DNA from: Neomesorhizobium albiziae
Lineage (GTDB): Bacteria; Pseudomonadota; Alphaproteobacteria; Rhizobiales; Rhizobiaceae
Length of the DNA: 64,000 nucleotides
NCBI RefSeq assembly: GCF_900114255.1
Contig: NZ_FOSL01000001.1
Coordinates: 248,001-312,000, forward strand
Reading direction: 5' to 3'
Positions within the stretch are counted from its first letter, which is position 1; each line of letters begins with the position of its first letter. Positions 9,001 to 19,100 of the stretch are shown piece after piece. Both the position numbers and the translations under genes were made by a program. Under the pieces are notes generated by a model that was given only the letters and a program-made list of their open reading frames with translations, ran no database searches and was not told where the DNA came from.

Positions 9001-9852
9001 CTACCGCTCCTGCTTCAATGCGCTCTCGTGCCAACGGCGCAAGGCGAGATGCGAAACAAGCGACAGCACCAGGAAGATGACGATGCCGGTCAGCGAAATG
9101 AGGATCAGCGCCGCGAAAAGCCGCGGCGCGTTGAGCCGGTAGCCGGCCTCGATGATGCGCGAGGCAAGACCCGACGACTGGCCGGAGGCGCCGGCGACGA
9201 ACTCCGCCACCACAGCGCCGATCAGCGACAGGCCGCCGGCGATCTTCAGGCCGCCGAGAAAATACGGCATCGCCGCCGGCAGGCGCAGATGCCACAGCTC
9301 TTGCCAGCGCGTCGCGCCGTTCAGCCGGAACAGGTCGAGCAGGTTGCGGTCCACCGAATTCAGGCCGAGCGTCGTATTGGACAGGATCGGGAAAAAGGCG
9401 ACGATCCACGCGCAAAGCAGAAGCTTGGCGGTCTGGTTGTCGACGTAGATGTTGATCAGCGGAAAGATCGCCACGATCGGCGTTACCTGCAGCACCACAG
9501 CGAACGGAAAGAACGACATCTCCACCCATTTCGACTGGGTGAACAGCACGGCCAGCCCGACGCCGCCGATCACCGCCAGCGCAAGGCCGAGAAACGTGAT
9601 CTTCAGCGTCACCAGCAGCGACCCGAACAGCAGGCCGGCATCGTTGACGAGTGTTTTCAGAACCACGCCCGGCCGCGGCAGGATATATTGCGGGATGCCG
9701 TTCCAGACGCAGATGCGGTCCCACAGGAAGATCGCCAGCGCCATGATGATCAGCGGCAACAGCCAGCGCCCGATGCGCTCCAGCCGCGCGTTGCGCAGCC
9801 GCCGTGCTTCCTCCGGATCGAGCGCTACCACGGGGTTTTCGACCGCCGTCAT
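9001..9852 (-). CDS. ABC transporter permease, nitrate/taurine/pyrimidine-precursor type
   Basis: The protein has 283 residues from MTAVENPVV. That start overlaps the ATPase stop by 4 nt; an open frame 20 codons longer is not preferred. It is a hydrophobic inner-membrane subunit with about six transmembrane helices and a BPD_transp_1 cytoplasmic loop near LFRLNGATRWQELWHLRLPAAMPYFLGGLK, the site that contacts the ATPase. It is typical of SsuC/TauC/ThiX-like permeases. It is the last gene of a binding protein, ATPase, permease operon. Confidence 0.88.
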   Translation of the reverse strand: MTAVENPVVALDPEEARRLRNARLERIGRWLLPLIIMALAIFLWDRICVWNGIPQYILPRPGVVLKTLVNDAGLLFGSLLVTLKITFLGLALAVIGGVGLAVLFTQSKWVEMSFFPFAVVLQVTPIVAIFPLINIYVDNQTAKLLLCAWIVAFFPILSNTTLGLNSVDRNLLDLFRLNGATRWQELWHLRLPAAMPYFLGGLKIAGGLSLIGAVVAEFVAGASGQSSGLASRIIEAGYRLNAPRLFAALILISLTGIVIFLVLSLVSHLALRRWHESALKQER

Positions 9853-10625
9853 GCCGCCGCTCCACGCGTTGAATTGATCGCTTCCACCAGCACGTCCGAT
9901 GCCTGCCGGCACAGTGCCGCGTAGTCGGGGGATGTCCGGAAAGAGTCGTCTCGCGGATAGGCGGCATCGATGGCGATTTCGTCATGCACGCGGCCCGGCC
10001 TCGCCGCCATGACGACGATGCGGTTGGACAGGAAAACGCTTTCGAACACGCTGTGGGTGACGAAAACGACGGTGAACCGCTCGTCCTGCCAGAGTTCGAG
10101 CAGGTCGTTGTTGAGCTTGAAGCGGGTGATCTCGTCGAGTGCTGCAAACGGCTCATCCATCAGCAGCACGCGTGGCTTCGTCACCAGCCCGCGTGCGATG
10201 GAGACCCGCATCTTCATGCCGCCCGACAATTCCCGCGGCACTGCGTTCTCGAAACCCGACAGATGCACGCGTTCGAGCAACTCGCCGACCACGGGGGCGG
10301 CCTCCTTGCGCGACACACCGCGCAGCCGCAGCGGCAGCCAGACATTGTCGAAGACGCTCGCCCAGGGCAGCAGCGTCGGTTCCTGGAACACGAAACCGAC
10401 GCAGTCGTCGCCCACTGCCTTGCGCCACTCGAGCCGGCCGGTCGTCGGCATCGACAGGCCGGCGATGAGGCGCAGCGCCGTCGACTTGCCGCAGCCGGAA
10501 GGTCCTAGCAGGCTGACGAAATCGCCTTCGCGTATGGTCAGGTTGACGCCGTCGAGCGCGGTGACGCCGTTGGAAAATGTCTTGCCGACATTGTTCATCA
10601 CCAGGAGTGGAGCGCCATCACTCAT
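9849..10625 (-). CDS. ABC transporter ATP-binding protein, SsuB/TauB-like
   Basis: This 258-residue cytoplasmic ATPase has Walker A GPSGCGKST, Q-loop FVFQEPTLLPW, signature LSGGMKMR and Walker B VLLMDEPFAALDE, followed by the switch His in FVTHSVFE. The sequence matches the ATPases of nitrate, sulfonate, taurine and thiamine-precursor importers. It lies 54 nt downstream of the binding-protein gene and overlaps the permease start, so the importer is complete. Confidence 0.9.
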   Translation of the reverse strand: MSDGAPLLVMNNVGKTFSNGVTALDGVNLTIREGDFVSLLGPSGCGKSTALRLIAGLSMPTTGRLEWRKAVGDDCVGFVFQEPTLLPWASVFDNVWLPLRLRGVSRKEAAPVVGELLERVHLSGFENAVPRELSGGMKMRVSIARGLVTKPRVLLMDEPFAALDEITRFKLNNDLLELWQDERFTVVFVTHSVFESVFLSNRIVVMAARPGRVHDEIAIDAAYPRDDSFRTSPDYAALCRQASDVLVEAINSTRGAAA

Positions 10626-10679
10626 CGCCCCACTCCGTTCGTACGTCTGGCTGTAGAAGCATGCTTGAAACGGCCAGGC

Positions 10680-11684
10680 TCACTTTTTCAGGTCGAGCCC
10701 GACGCCCTTGTTCACGAAGTCGAGCGTGTAGGCCTTCTTGATGTCCAGCCCTTCCGGCACGACCTTGGCCTTCACCATGGTCTCGTAGAATTTGGCGATG
10801 TGCTCGTCGGTCATGGCGCCGATGCCGAGCTTTTCGGCATCTCCGGAATCGACGATGCCGAAATCCTTCATCTGCCTGATCGAGAAGGCGATCTGCTCGT
10901 CGGTGATGTCCGGGTTGTCCTTCTTGATCATCGCGTTGGCTGCGGCGTTGTCGCCATAGAGATAGTTGTACCAGCCCTTGGCCGAGCCATCGACGAAGCA
11001 CTGGACGACCTGCGGCCGCTTGTCGATCGTGTCCTGCATGGCCTCGATTGTCGTCGCATAGGTGGTGAAACCGTAGTCGGCGAGCAGGAAGGTGTTGGGC
11101 TTGAAGCCGCCCTCCTTCTCCACCGCGAAGGGCTCGGAGGTCACATAGCCCTGCTGGATCGATTTGGGATCGGCGATGAACGGCGCCGTATTATAGGTGT
11201 AAGGCGCCCGCTTGGCCGGATCGAAGCCGTAGTCGGTGATCATCCACTGGAAGAAGCTCTGGGCTCCCTCGTCACCCAGAATGTACTGCTCGGCGTTCTT
11301 CAGGTCTTCCCATTTGTCGAGGCCCTGCCCCGGATGCGACATCACCACCTGCGGCTCCTTCTGGAAGGAAGCCGCGACGATCCTCAGCGGAATGTCCTGC
11401 TGCACCGCGTCGAAGGCCTGCAAAAGATTGCCGCCCATGTAGAAGTCGATTTTGCCGGCCAGAAGCAGCGGACGCCCGCTGACCTGCGGACCGCCCGGTG
11501 AGATCGTCACGTCGAGGCCGCAGGCTGCATAGGTGCCGTCGGCGACGGCCTGGTAGTAGCCGCCATGTTCGGCCTGAGCCAGCCAGTTGGTCATGAAGGT
11601 GACTTTTTCGGCGGCAAAGGCCGCTGGCGCGGAAGCCGCCAGCACCGCGAATGCCGTAACCGACGTCCTGAACTTAATCGTCAT
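10680..11684 (-). CDS. ABC transporter substrate-binding protein, NMT1/THI5-like
   Basis: The protein has 334 residues from MTIKFRTS, preceded on the minus strand by the purine-rich AAGGGTGG. An open frame extending to 11843 lacks such a site. The N-terminus is a typical Sec signal peptide with an Ala-rich core ending near AFAAEK. The mature part begins VTFMTNWLAQAEHGGYYQA, the hallmark of NMT1/THI5-like proteins that bind pyrimidine or other heterocyclic and amine ligands. It is expected in the periplasm. Its association with RidA, a deaminase and a creatininase suggests a nitrogen-containing heterocycle as ligand, which is inference. Confidence 0.88.
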   Translation of the reverse strand: MTIKFRTSVTAFAVLAASAPAAFAAEKVTFMTNWLAQAEHGGYYQAVADGTYAACGLDVTISPGGPQVSGRPLLLAGKIDFYMGGNLLQAFDAVQQDIPLRIVAASFQKEPQVVMSHPGQGLDKWEDLKNAEQYILGDEGAQSFFQWMITDYGFDPAKRAPYTYNTAPFIADPKSIQQGYVTSEPFAVEKEGGFKPNTFLLADYGFTTYATTIEAMQDTIDKRPQVVQCFVDGSAKGWYNYLYGDNAAANAMIKKDNPDITDEQIAFSIRQMKDFGIVDSGDAEKLGIGAMTDEHIAKFYETMVKAKVVPEGLDIKKAYTLDFVNKGVGLDLKK

Positions 11685-11937
11685 CGAGACCACCCTTTTT
11701 TCTGGCCCGCGCCTCGCGCGCGGGCATTTCGAAAACCCACGGTCGCCCACGCAAGACACGTGCCACAAAGCCTCTTCCGGATTTTCCCGCCTATGGTGGA
11801 ACTTCGGACCCGCGCTTGCTGCTTGCGTCATCATCGTGCCCATTTTCAGGGCGGCTGTCCATCAGGCCGGAACACCGGAAACGCTTGAACCACCTATCCC
11901 TGTGGCTCTAGGGTGCTGCCCCCAGCCGGAGATTGAA

Positions 11938-12321
11938 ATGTTCAGCTTCCTGACCCCGAAGACGATCAAGCCGCCCTTCGCGCGCTACAGCCATGGCGTC
12001 GAGGTGCCCGCTGGAAAACGGCTCGTGCTGTGCTCCGGCCAGGTCGGCATCGGGCCTGATGACACCATTCCGGAAGACGCCGGCGCGCAGGCCGAACTCT
12101 GCTTTTCCAACATCGCAGCGATCCTCGGCGAAGCCGGGCTGAAACTGTCGGACATCGTGCGTATCAACGCCTATGTCACCGAGCGCACCTATCTCCGCGC
12201 CTACATGGATGTCCGCGACCGGCTGTTTTCCGATCCCGCCCCGGCTTCCACCTTGATGATCGTTTCGGGCTTTGCCCGCCCGGAATTCAAGGTCGAGATC
12301 GAGGCGATCGCGGCGGGGTAA
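11938..12321 (+). CDS. RidA family (YjgF/YER057c) protein
   Basis: The protein has 127 residues from the ATG at 11938, which has GGAG 9 nt upstream. The longer open frame into the divergent gene's leader is not supported. RidA marks are the CSGQVGI strand, the QAELCFSNIAAIL helix, and the C-terminal GFARPEFKVEIEAIA with the conserved Arg that holds the substrate carboxylate. Canonical RidA hydrolyses reactive enamine/imine intermediates from PLP enzymes; relatives act in pyrimidine catabolism. It is divergent from the ABC importer across a 253-bp promoter region. Confidence 0.9.
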   Translation: MFSFLTPKTIKPPFARYSHGVEVPAGKRLVLCSGQVGIGPDDTIPEDAGAQAELCFSNIAAILGEAGLKLSDIVRINAYVTERTYLRAYMDVRDRLFSDPAPASTLMIVSGFARPEFKVEIEAIAAG

Positions 12322-12362
12322 TCGACAGGTCGCGGCTATCCCGCTAGATCATTCACAAACGC

Positions 12363-12483
12363 CGCCCCTCATCCGCCTGCCGGCACCTTCTCCCCGTAAG
12401 AACGGGGAGAAGGGAGAAGCGGCAACCTCGGCGATCCCCCTCTCCCCGTTCTTCACGGGGAGAGGGTAAGGATGAGGGGCGGC
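12363..12483. repeat. RIME-like inverted repeat
   Basis: A near-perfect inverted pair: cgcccctcatccgcctgcc with a ctccccgtaagaacggggag hairpin on the left, and a ctccccgttcttcacggggag hairpin with ggatgaggggcggcg on the right. It separates the RidA and creatininase genes. Confidence 0.8.
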
Positions 12484-12516
12484 GCCGACGACGACGGAAC
12501 TACGGAAGGGCGGTTC

Positions 12517-13317
12517 ATGGTGTCAAAAAAACGCGCTTGGTGGGGCGACTACAGGACCACCGAATATGCCGCGATCGATCCGGAAACGACCGTCGCCGTC
12601 ATTCCGGTCGCGGCGATCGAACAACATGGCCCGCATCTGCCGGTCTCGACCGACACGACGATCATGCACGGCATGCTGGAAGCGGTGATCGACCGCCTCC
12701 CCGACGAACTCGACGTGCGCTTCCTGCCTGTCCAGGCGGTTGGCAAGTCGAACGAGCATCTCTATGCGCCGGGCACGCTCACCTTGCCGGCAGCCACGCT
12801 CATCGATGCCTGGACGGAGCTCGGCGCCTCGGTCGCCCGCGCCGGCGTGCGGAAGCTGGTGTTCGTCAATTCGCATGGCGGCAACGAAGAGATCATGGGC
12901 ATCGTGTCACGTGAATTGCGGGTGCGCTTTTCCATGCTGTCGGTGAAGACGAGCTGGCAGCGCTTCGGCCGGCCGGCCGGCATGTACACCGATCTGGAAG
13001 ACCGCCATGGCATCCATGGCGGCGACGTCGAGACCTCGCTGATGCTGCATTTCCGGCCCGATCTGGTCGACATGGGCAAGGCGGAGAATTTCGTCTCCAA
13101 TGTCGCCCGCGCCGAACGGGAATTCGAGCTGTTGCGGCAGACCGGCACCCATGCCTTCGCCTGGATCGCCACCGACCTGAACCCGCATGGCGTGGTCGGC
13201 GACGCCAGCATCGCCACCGCTGAAAAGGGCCGCCTCACCGCCGAGTTCCAGGCCGAAGGTTTCATCCGGCTGCTGCGCGACATCACCAAGGCGCGCCTCG
13301 CCGATTGGCTGCCCTGA
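12517..13317 (+). CDS. Creatininase-family amidohydrolase
   Basis: The protein has 266 residues from MVSKKRAW, preceded by GGAAGGG. A 15-codon longer reading begins inside the repeat. Creatininase-family metal ligands and catalytic motifs are visible: AAIEQHGPHLPVSTDT, VNSHGGNEE and IHGGDVETSLML. The family hydrolyses cyclic amides such as creatinine, or related formamide and lactam substrates, using two metals. Two dehydrogenases for N-methyl amines lie nearby, so creatinine or another methylated heterocycle is an attractive substrate. This is not proven, because creatinase itself is not seen. Confidence 0.87.
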   Translation: MVSKKRAWWGDYRTTEYAAIDPETTVAVIPVAAIEQHGPHLPVSTDTTIMHGMLEAVIDRLPDELDVRFLPVQAVGKSNEHLYAPGTLTLPAATLIDAWTELGASVARAGVRKLVFVNSHGGNEEIMGIVSRELRVRFSMLSVKTSWQRFGRPAGMYTDLEDRHGIHGGDVETSLMLHFRPDLVDMGKAENFVSNVARAEREFELLRQTGTHAFAWIATDLNPHGVVGDASIATAEKGRLTAEFQAEGFIRLLRDITKARLADWLP

Positions 13318-13322
13318 CGGGA

Positions 13323-13461
13323 TGTGTTGAGATTCAGGTCAGGCCGAGGCGAAAAGGGTGGATTTCGAGAACCGGAGCGCAGCGTACATTTGGGTACGTG
13401 AGCACCGGAAGCGCAGAAAGCCGCCATTTGCAGGCCGGCCTCACCTGAATATCGACACACC
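13323..13461. repeat. TIR-core element, subtype 1, copy A
   Basis: A 139-bp element with imperfect terminal inverted repeats (tgtgttgagattcaggt / acctgaatatcgacacac). Its core, tttcgagaaccggagcgcag then cgtacatttgggtacgtgag then caccggaagcgcagaaag, is a long imperfect palindrome. It ends one base before the stop codon of the minus-strand gene at 13462. Spurious ORFs starting MDFENRSAAY come from it. Confidence 0.85.
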
Positions 13462-14679
13462 CTACGCAGCGATCCTCGCCCCACCTGCCGCATCGATCAG
13501 TGCCGGCGCCAGGTTGCCGGCATCGGTGATTTCGATGCCGTCGAGCTCCAGCCAGGCCGCCATGCTCCTCAGCTCGCCAAGCAGCGCTTCGGCGGTGTGG
13601 TCTGGCGCATGCTCTTCGGCGTAGGCGGCGTGCACCAGAAGCTTGCCGCTCGACCGGTCGGCTTTCAGCGAAACTCGTCCGACCAGCCTCTCGCCGAGCA
13701 GGAACGGCAGCACATAATAGCCGTACACCCGCTTGTCGGCCGGCGTGTAGATCTCGATCCTGTAGTGGAAATCGAACAGCCGCTCGGTGCGCCCCCGCTC
13801 CCACACCAGCGGGTCGAACGGCGCCAGCAGCGCCCTGGCCTCGACCTTGCGCGGCTTGCGCGCCTTCGGGTCGAGATAGGCCTTGCTGGTCCAGCCCTCG
13901 ACCTTGACCGGCATCAGTTCGCCGGCCTCGACCAGTTCGGCGATGCGGCGGTCGGCGCTGCCCGGCGACATGCGGAAATAATCGCGCAGGTCGCTGGCGG
14001 TCGCCACGCCCAGCGCACGCGACGCGATACGCAGCAATTCGCGATGCGCGTCCGCCGTCTCCGGCGTCGGCATCGCCAGCACGGATTTCGGCAGCACCCG
14101 TTCGGGCAGGTCGTAGAGCCGCTCGAAGCTCGGCTTGCGTTCGGCGGTGGTGATCCGGCCGGTCCAGAACAGGCATTCCAGCGCGTGTTTGGTTTCGCTC
14201 CAGCCCCACCAGCCGCCGGAGCCGCGCTTGCCATCGAAATCGGAACCGGCAATCGGCCCGCGCGCCTCGACCTCGCGGTAAACCGCCTCGACGAAATCGC
14301 CGCGCTCCTTCATGAAGCGCGCGACGCCTTTCCATATACCCTCGCCGCGTCCCGCCTGTTCCATGCGCCAGCGCATCAACGGGTAGCTTTCCACCGGCAG
14401 CAGCGAGGCTTCGTGCGCCCAGTATTCGAACAGAAGCCGCTTGCGCCCGACGGACGCCCCGTCGAGCAGCGATTGCGGATACGGCCCGAGCCGCGAGAAC
14501 AGCGGCATGTAGTGGGCGCGCACGATGACGCTGACGGAATCGATCTGGAACAGTCCGAGCCGCGCCAGCACCTTCTTCAGGTGGCGGCGGTCGACTGTGC
14601 CGCCCGCTTTCCGGTCGGCGAACCCTTGCGCGGCAAGCACGATACGGCGCGCCGATTTCAGCGAGATCTTTTCTGTCAT
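13462..14679 (-). CDS. YcaQ-like DNA glycosylase (winged-helix, HTH_42 family)
   Basis: The protein has 405 residues from MTEKISLKSARR, close to the about 410 residues of E. coli YcaQ. The open frame upstream of this ATG lacks family similarity. The QxD catalytic motif described for YcaQ is present as Q45-I-D47 in LFQIDSVSVI, and LFEYWAHEASLLP matches the conserved aromatic/His segment. Known YcaQ-type enzymes unhook interstrand DNA crosslinks by base excision. The gene is monocistronic and bracketed by two same-orientation copies of the TIR-core repeat (13323 and 14822). Confidence 0.85.
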   Translation of the reverse strand: MTEKISLKSARRIVLAAQGFADRKAGGTVDRRHLKKVLARLGLFQIDSVSVIVRAHYMPLFSRLGPYPQSLLDGASVGRKRLLFEYWAHEASLLPVESYPLMRWRMEQAGRGEGIWKGVARFMKERGDFVEAVYREVEARGPIAGSDFDGKRGSGGWWGWSETKHALECLFWTGRITTAERKPSFERLYDLPERVLPKSVLAMPTPETADAHRELLRIASRALGVATASDLRDYFRMSPGSADRRIAELVEAGELMPVKVEGWTSKAYLDPKARKPRKVEARALLAPFDPLVWERGRTERLFDFHYRIEIYTPADKRVYGYYVLPFLLGERLVGRVSLKADRSSGKLLVHAAYAEEHAPDHTAEALLGELRSMAAWLELDGIEITDAGNLAPALIDAAGGARIAA

Positions 14680-14821
14680 TCCATCAATGCTCCCGTCGCC
14701 AGCTCGTCGCTTCTGACAGCATGCGGCTGGCGAAGGCTGGCGCAACTGGAAAATGCTGATGCCGGAAAGGCTCCTGCCAAAAACGCAGAAGCGCCGCACG
14801 AGGGGCGCCTCAGGCACAGGA

Positions 14822-14960
14822 TGTGTTTGAGATTCAGGTCAGGCCGAGGCGAAAAGGGTGGATTTCGAGAACCGGAGCGCAGCGTACGTTTGGGTACGTG
14901 AGCACCGGAAGCGGAGAAAGCCGCCCTTTGCAGACCGGCATCACCTGAATATCAACACAG
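14822..14960. repeat. TIR-core element, subtype 1, copy B
   Basis: This copy has the same orientation as the one at 13323 and is nearly identical, with only scattered substitutions (for example tacgttt for tacattt). Ends are tgtgtttgagattcaggt and acctgaatatcaacaca. It ends 3 bp before the galU stop codon. Confidence 0.85.
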
Positions 14961-14963
14961 CCT

Positions 14964-15863
14964 TCAGGCAGCCCTCGATCCCGCATCGGCGCGCTCCGGC
15001 ACAAGCCGGTCGATCTCCGGGCCGATCAGCTCGGCGATGTCGGCGCGCTGCATGGCCATGTGCAGGTTGGCGGCGACGAAGCCTGCCGGCGAGCCGCAAT
15101 CGAAGGTGCGGCCGGAAAACTCCAGAGGACGGATTTCCTGCATGCCCATCAGCGACACCAGCGCATCGGTGAGCTGGATTTCGCCGCCCGCGCCTGGCTC
15201 CTGGTTTTCGAGCAGTCCGAAAATTTCCGGTTGCAGGATGTAGCGGCCCGAAATGAAGAAGTTGGTCGGTGCGGTGCCCGGCGCCGGCTTTTCGACCAGG
15301 CCGTTGACCAGCGGTCCATCGGCGGTCGGCTTCAGCGACACGATGCCGAATTTGTGCGCGTCTTCCGGAAGGCATTTCTCCACGGCGATCACATTGCCGC
15401 CATGGCGTGCATGGATGTCGGTCATCGTCTTCAGGCAAGGCTCGTCCGCCACCATCAGCATGTCGGGCAAAAGCACCGCGAACGGTTCGTCGCCGACGAT
15501 GTGGCGGGCGGTCCAGATGGCGTGGCCGAGGCCGCGCGCTTCCTGCTGGCGCACGAACGAAACAGCGCCGACGCCTGGCGTGTCGCCGGCCAGCCGGTCG
15601 GCTATGGCATGCTTGCCGCTCTTGCGCAGCGAGACGTCGAGTTCGAACGCATGGTCGAAATGATCTTCGATGGCCGATTTCATGCGGCCGGTGACGATCA
15701 CGACATGCTCGATACCTGATGCAAACGCTTCGGATACGATATAGTCGAGTATCGGACGGTCGACGATGGTGAGGAGTTCTTTCGGGATGCTTTTGGTTGC
15801 CGGCAACATACGGGTGCCAAAACCGGCTGCAGGGATAACGGCCTTCCGAATTTTCCGGTGCAT
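14964..15863 (-). CDS. galU: UTP-glucose-1-phosphate uridylyltransferase
   Basis: The protein has 299 residues from MHRKIRKAVIP, with AGGAAG upstream on the minus strand. The nucleotide-binding signature PAAGFGTRMLPATKSIPKE is at the N-terminus, followed by VDRPILDYIV and the KPAPGTAPTNFFISGRYIL segment, all diagnostic of bacterial GalU. It makes UDP-glucose from UTP and glucose-1-phosphate in the cytoplasm. It is divergent from the cyclic glucan synthase, which consumes UDP-glucose, so the pair is functionally linked. Confidence 0.95.
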   Translation of the reverse strand: MHRKIRKAVIPAAGFGTRMLPATKSIPKELLTIVDRPILDYIVSEAFASGIEHVVIVTGRMKSAIEDHFDHAFELDVSLRKSGKHAIADRLAGDTPGVGAVSFVRQQEARGLGHAIWTARHIVGDEPFAVLLPDMLMVADEPCLKTMTDIHARHGGNVIAVEKCLPEDAHKFGIVSLKPTADGPLVNGLVEKPAPGTAPTNFFISGRYILQPEIFGLLENQEPGAGGEIQLTDALVSLMGMQEIRPLEFSGRTFDCGSPAGFVAANLHMAMQRADIAELIGPEIDRLVPERADAGSRAA

Positions 15864-16101
15864 GATGCTTCCTGAAATATTATTTGAGACGGGGCGGAAC
15901 GTGTCTGCCGCAGAATGCTCCAATAACCCGGTTATTTGGCGACGGTTCCCAGGCGTCGCAACAATCTTTTTGTTGCGCCGCGAAATAGAAATTGCCTTGG
16001 CGTCAGGATATAGGTTGCAACCAAGGTATCCTGAATCGGTTTAGGGGTGGGGCTGCCCCGGCAACGGAGCGGCTCGATTTGTGTTGTATGGATTGGACTG
16101 A

Positions 16102-19100
16102 ATGAATATCCGGACTGAGCCCACCCATTTGGAAAAGGGTATTCACCCGCTTCCGGCAAACGCCGAACTACCGATCCGTTCGACTTTTCTTCCAGAAGAG
16201 AAACTCCGAAAACTGGGCGAGAGTCTTGCCAAGGGAGAGCTGGAATTCTTCCATGGGCTCGAAACTTTCGACTTCCAGGAACGCAACCGCGAAAACGCGG
16301 CCAAGATTCTTGAAGTCTACCGGCTGACCAACGACGCCCAGGCGCGCGGCGAAGCCATCACGCCGGCGGCGCAGTGGCTGCTCGACAACCACTATCTGGT
16401 CGAGGAAACCATCTACCAGATCCGCCGCGACTTGCCGCGGCGCTTTTACCGGGAACTGCCGACGCTTACCGTCAACGGCCGCGAAGTGCCCCGCGCGCTG
16501 GCGCTGGCCTGGATTTACGTCGCCCATGTCGACAGCACCGTTTCGGCCAACATGTTCCAGGCCATCGTCGAAGGCTACCAGTCCGTCGATCCGCTGCGCA
16601 TCGGCGAGCTCTGGGCCCTGCCCTCGCTCCTGCGTTTCGTTCTGACCGAGAACTTGCGCCGGCTGGCGCTGCGCGTGAACCGCTCGCGCGAACTCAGGCA
16701 CATCGCCAACACCGTTGCTGACGCGGTGCTGGCCGCCGGTGACGGCGACAGCCGCGAAACCATCCTGGCCGGCTACGCCGAGCACGCGCGCGACACCACT
16801 TTCGCCACCCAGCTTCTCTATCGGCTGCGCGACGGTTCGCAGAATGCCGGAAATGCGTTGGTCTGGCTGGAAAGCGAGCTGGAAAAGTCCGGCTCCGACG
16901 CCGAAGAAATCATCATCGGCGAACACCGCACGCTCTCCAGCGGCAACGTCACCACCGGCAACATCATCCGCGGCCTGCGCAAGATCAACGACATCGAGTG
17001 GACGGAGTGGTTCGAGGAAATCAGCCGGGTCGACGCGCTGTTGCGCGAACGCACTGATTTCGCGGCACTCGATTTCCCCTCGCGCGACCAGTACCGCCAG
17101 GCGATCGAAGAGCTGGCACGCCGTTCCAATCTCAGCGAATATTACGTCACCGACCGTGCGCTTCAGCTTGCGGAAGAGGCGGCCGACATTCCCGTTGATG
17201 ACGTCGAGACCAGGGTGCCCAGCGGGGATGACATCGGCTTCTGGCTGGTGGGGCCACGGCGCGAGGAACTGGAACAAGAGATCGGCTACCGGCCGACTTT
17301 CGGCAAGCGGTTCCTCCGGTCGTTCGAGAAAAGCGGCTGGGCGGGCATCGCTGTGCCTGTCGCCCTGCTCACCGCGCTGTTCCTGTGGGTGACGGGTGCT
17401 GCACTCGCCGCCCTCGGACTGGGCGCTGGCGCGGTGGCGGTGATGCTGGTGCTGTTTGCGCTGCCAGCCGCCGAAGCGACACTCGGCTTCTTCAACACCG
17501 CCGTACTGTTGTTCCTCAAGCCGACGCGTCTGGTCGGCTACGAACACAAGGATGGCATTCCCGCGGACCAGCGCACGCTGGTCGTGGTTCCGGTGCTTAT
17601 CGGTTCCCGCGACGAGATCGAGGAAAACGTCCGCAACCTCGAAGTTCATTATCTGGCAAACAGCAAGGGGGACATCCGCTTCGCCCTTTTGTCGGACTGG
17701 CCCGACAGCGATCTGGAACAGAAACCGGCGGACCTGCAGCTGCTCGATTTCGCGCGCGAGGAGATCGCCAAGCTGAACCGGCGCTACCCGCTGGAGGGCT
17801 CGCCGCGTTTCCACGTCCTGCACCGCCGCCGCCTCTTCAACGAGGCGCAGGGCAGCTGGATGGGTTGGGAGCGCAAGCGGGGCAAGCTGCATGAACTGAA
17901 CCGCCTGCTGCGCGGCGACCCGGACACGACCTTCCTGCCCTCGCCCGACCCGCTTCCCGAGGGCGTGGTCTATGTCATGACGCTCGATGCCGACACCCGC
18001 ACGACGCGTGAGGCGGTAACCCGGCTGGTCGGCAAGCTCGGCCACCCGCTCAACCGTCCCGTCCTCGATCCCGTGACCCGCTGCGTCAAGACCGGCTATG
18101 GCATCCTGCAGCCGCGCGTCACCGCCTCGCTGACCACCGGCGACGACGCTTCGTTCTTCCAGCGGGTGTTCTCCGCCAATCGCGGTCTCGACCCGTATGT
18201 CTTTGCGGTTTCGGATCTCTACCAGGATGTCTTCGGCGACGGCACCTTCACCGGCAAGGGCCTCTACCACGTCGACGCGATGGAGGCGGCGCTTGACGGT
18301 CGTATCGACGAGAACACTGTGCTCAGCCACGACCTTCTCGAGGGCTCGATGGCGCGCGCCGCGTTGGTCACCGATGTCGAGGTGGTCGAGGACTATCCGA
18401 CCCGCTACGCCGTCGACGCCTCGCGCCATCATCGCTGGGCGCGCGGCGACTGGCAGCTCCTGCCCTTCATCTTCGGCGCTTCCGGCGTTCCTGCGCTATC
18501 GCGCTGGAAGATGGTGGACAACCTTCGCCGCTCGCTGACCCCGATCGCGTGGGTGCTGGCCTCGATCGCCGGCTGGACCCTTTTGCCCTTCAGTGCGGCG
18601 GTCCAGTGGCAGGCGCTGCTGATCCTCAGCCTGTTCGTCGCGCTGACCTTCGACGTTGTCGATTCCCTGCTGCCCGACAGCCGCGACGCCACCGTGCGCG
18701 GCCACGTCAATGCGCTCGCCCGCGACTTCGCTTTCGGCACCGCGCAGGTTGCCATGAAGATCATGCTGATCGCCGACACCGCGTGGATGATGGGCGACGC
18801 CATCGTGCGCACCCTCTACCGGCTGTTCGTCAGCCGGCGCTATCTCCTGGAATGGCGCACCGCCTCGCAGGCCGGACAGTCGCGCGGCAATGACATCCGC
18901 GCCCACTACCGCATGATGTACGGCGCAGTCGTGATCGGGCTCGCCGGACCGCTGCTGCCTCTCCTGTTCAAGTCCTCCGGTCTTTATCTCGCCCTGATCT
19001 TCTCGCTGTTCTGGATCCTGTCGCCGGTCTTCGCCTGGCTGGTCAGCCGTTCGGCCGAAACCGAGGACCGGCTGGAGATATCCGAGCCCGACCGCTTGCG

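Noticed and set aside
8393-10156. 587-residue minus-strand frame spanning the amidohydrolase start, the repeats and the permease
   Set aside because: It overlaps two well-supported genes in another frame and crosses repeat DNA.
13358-13624. Open frames beginning MDFENRSAAY (also at 14858 and 50497) and their reverse frames with ALPVLTYPNVRCAPVLE
   Set aside because: They are translations of the TIR-core repeat and run out of it into unrelated sequence; no ribosome site or family.
16168-18432. Long antisense frames inside ndvB (also 18496-20208 and 22327-24489)
   Set aside because: Shadow frames caused by high GC; the sense protein matches a known family over its whole length.
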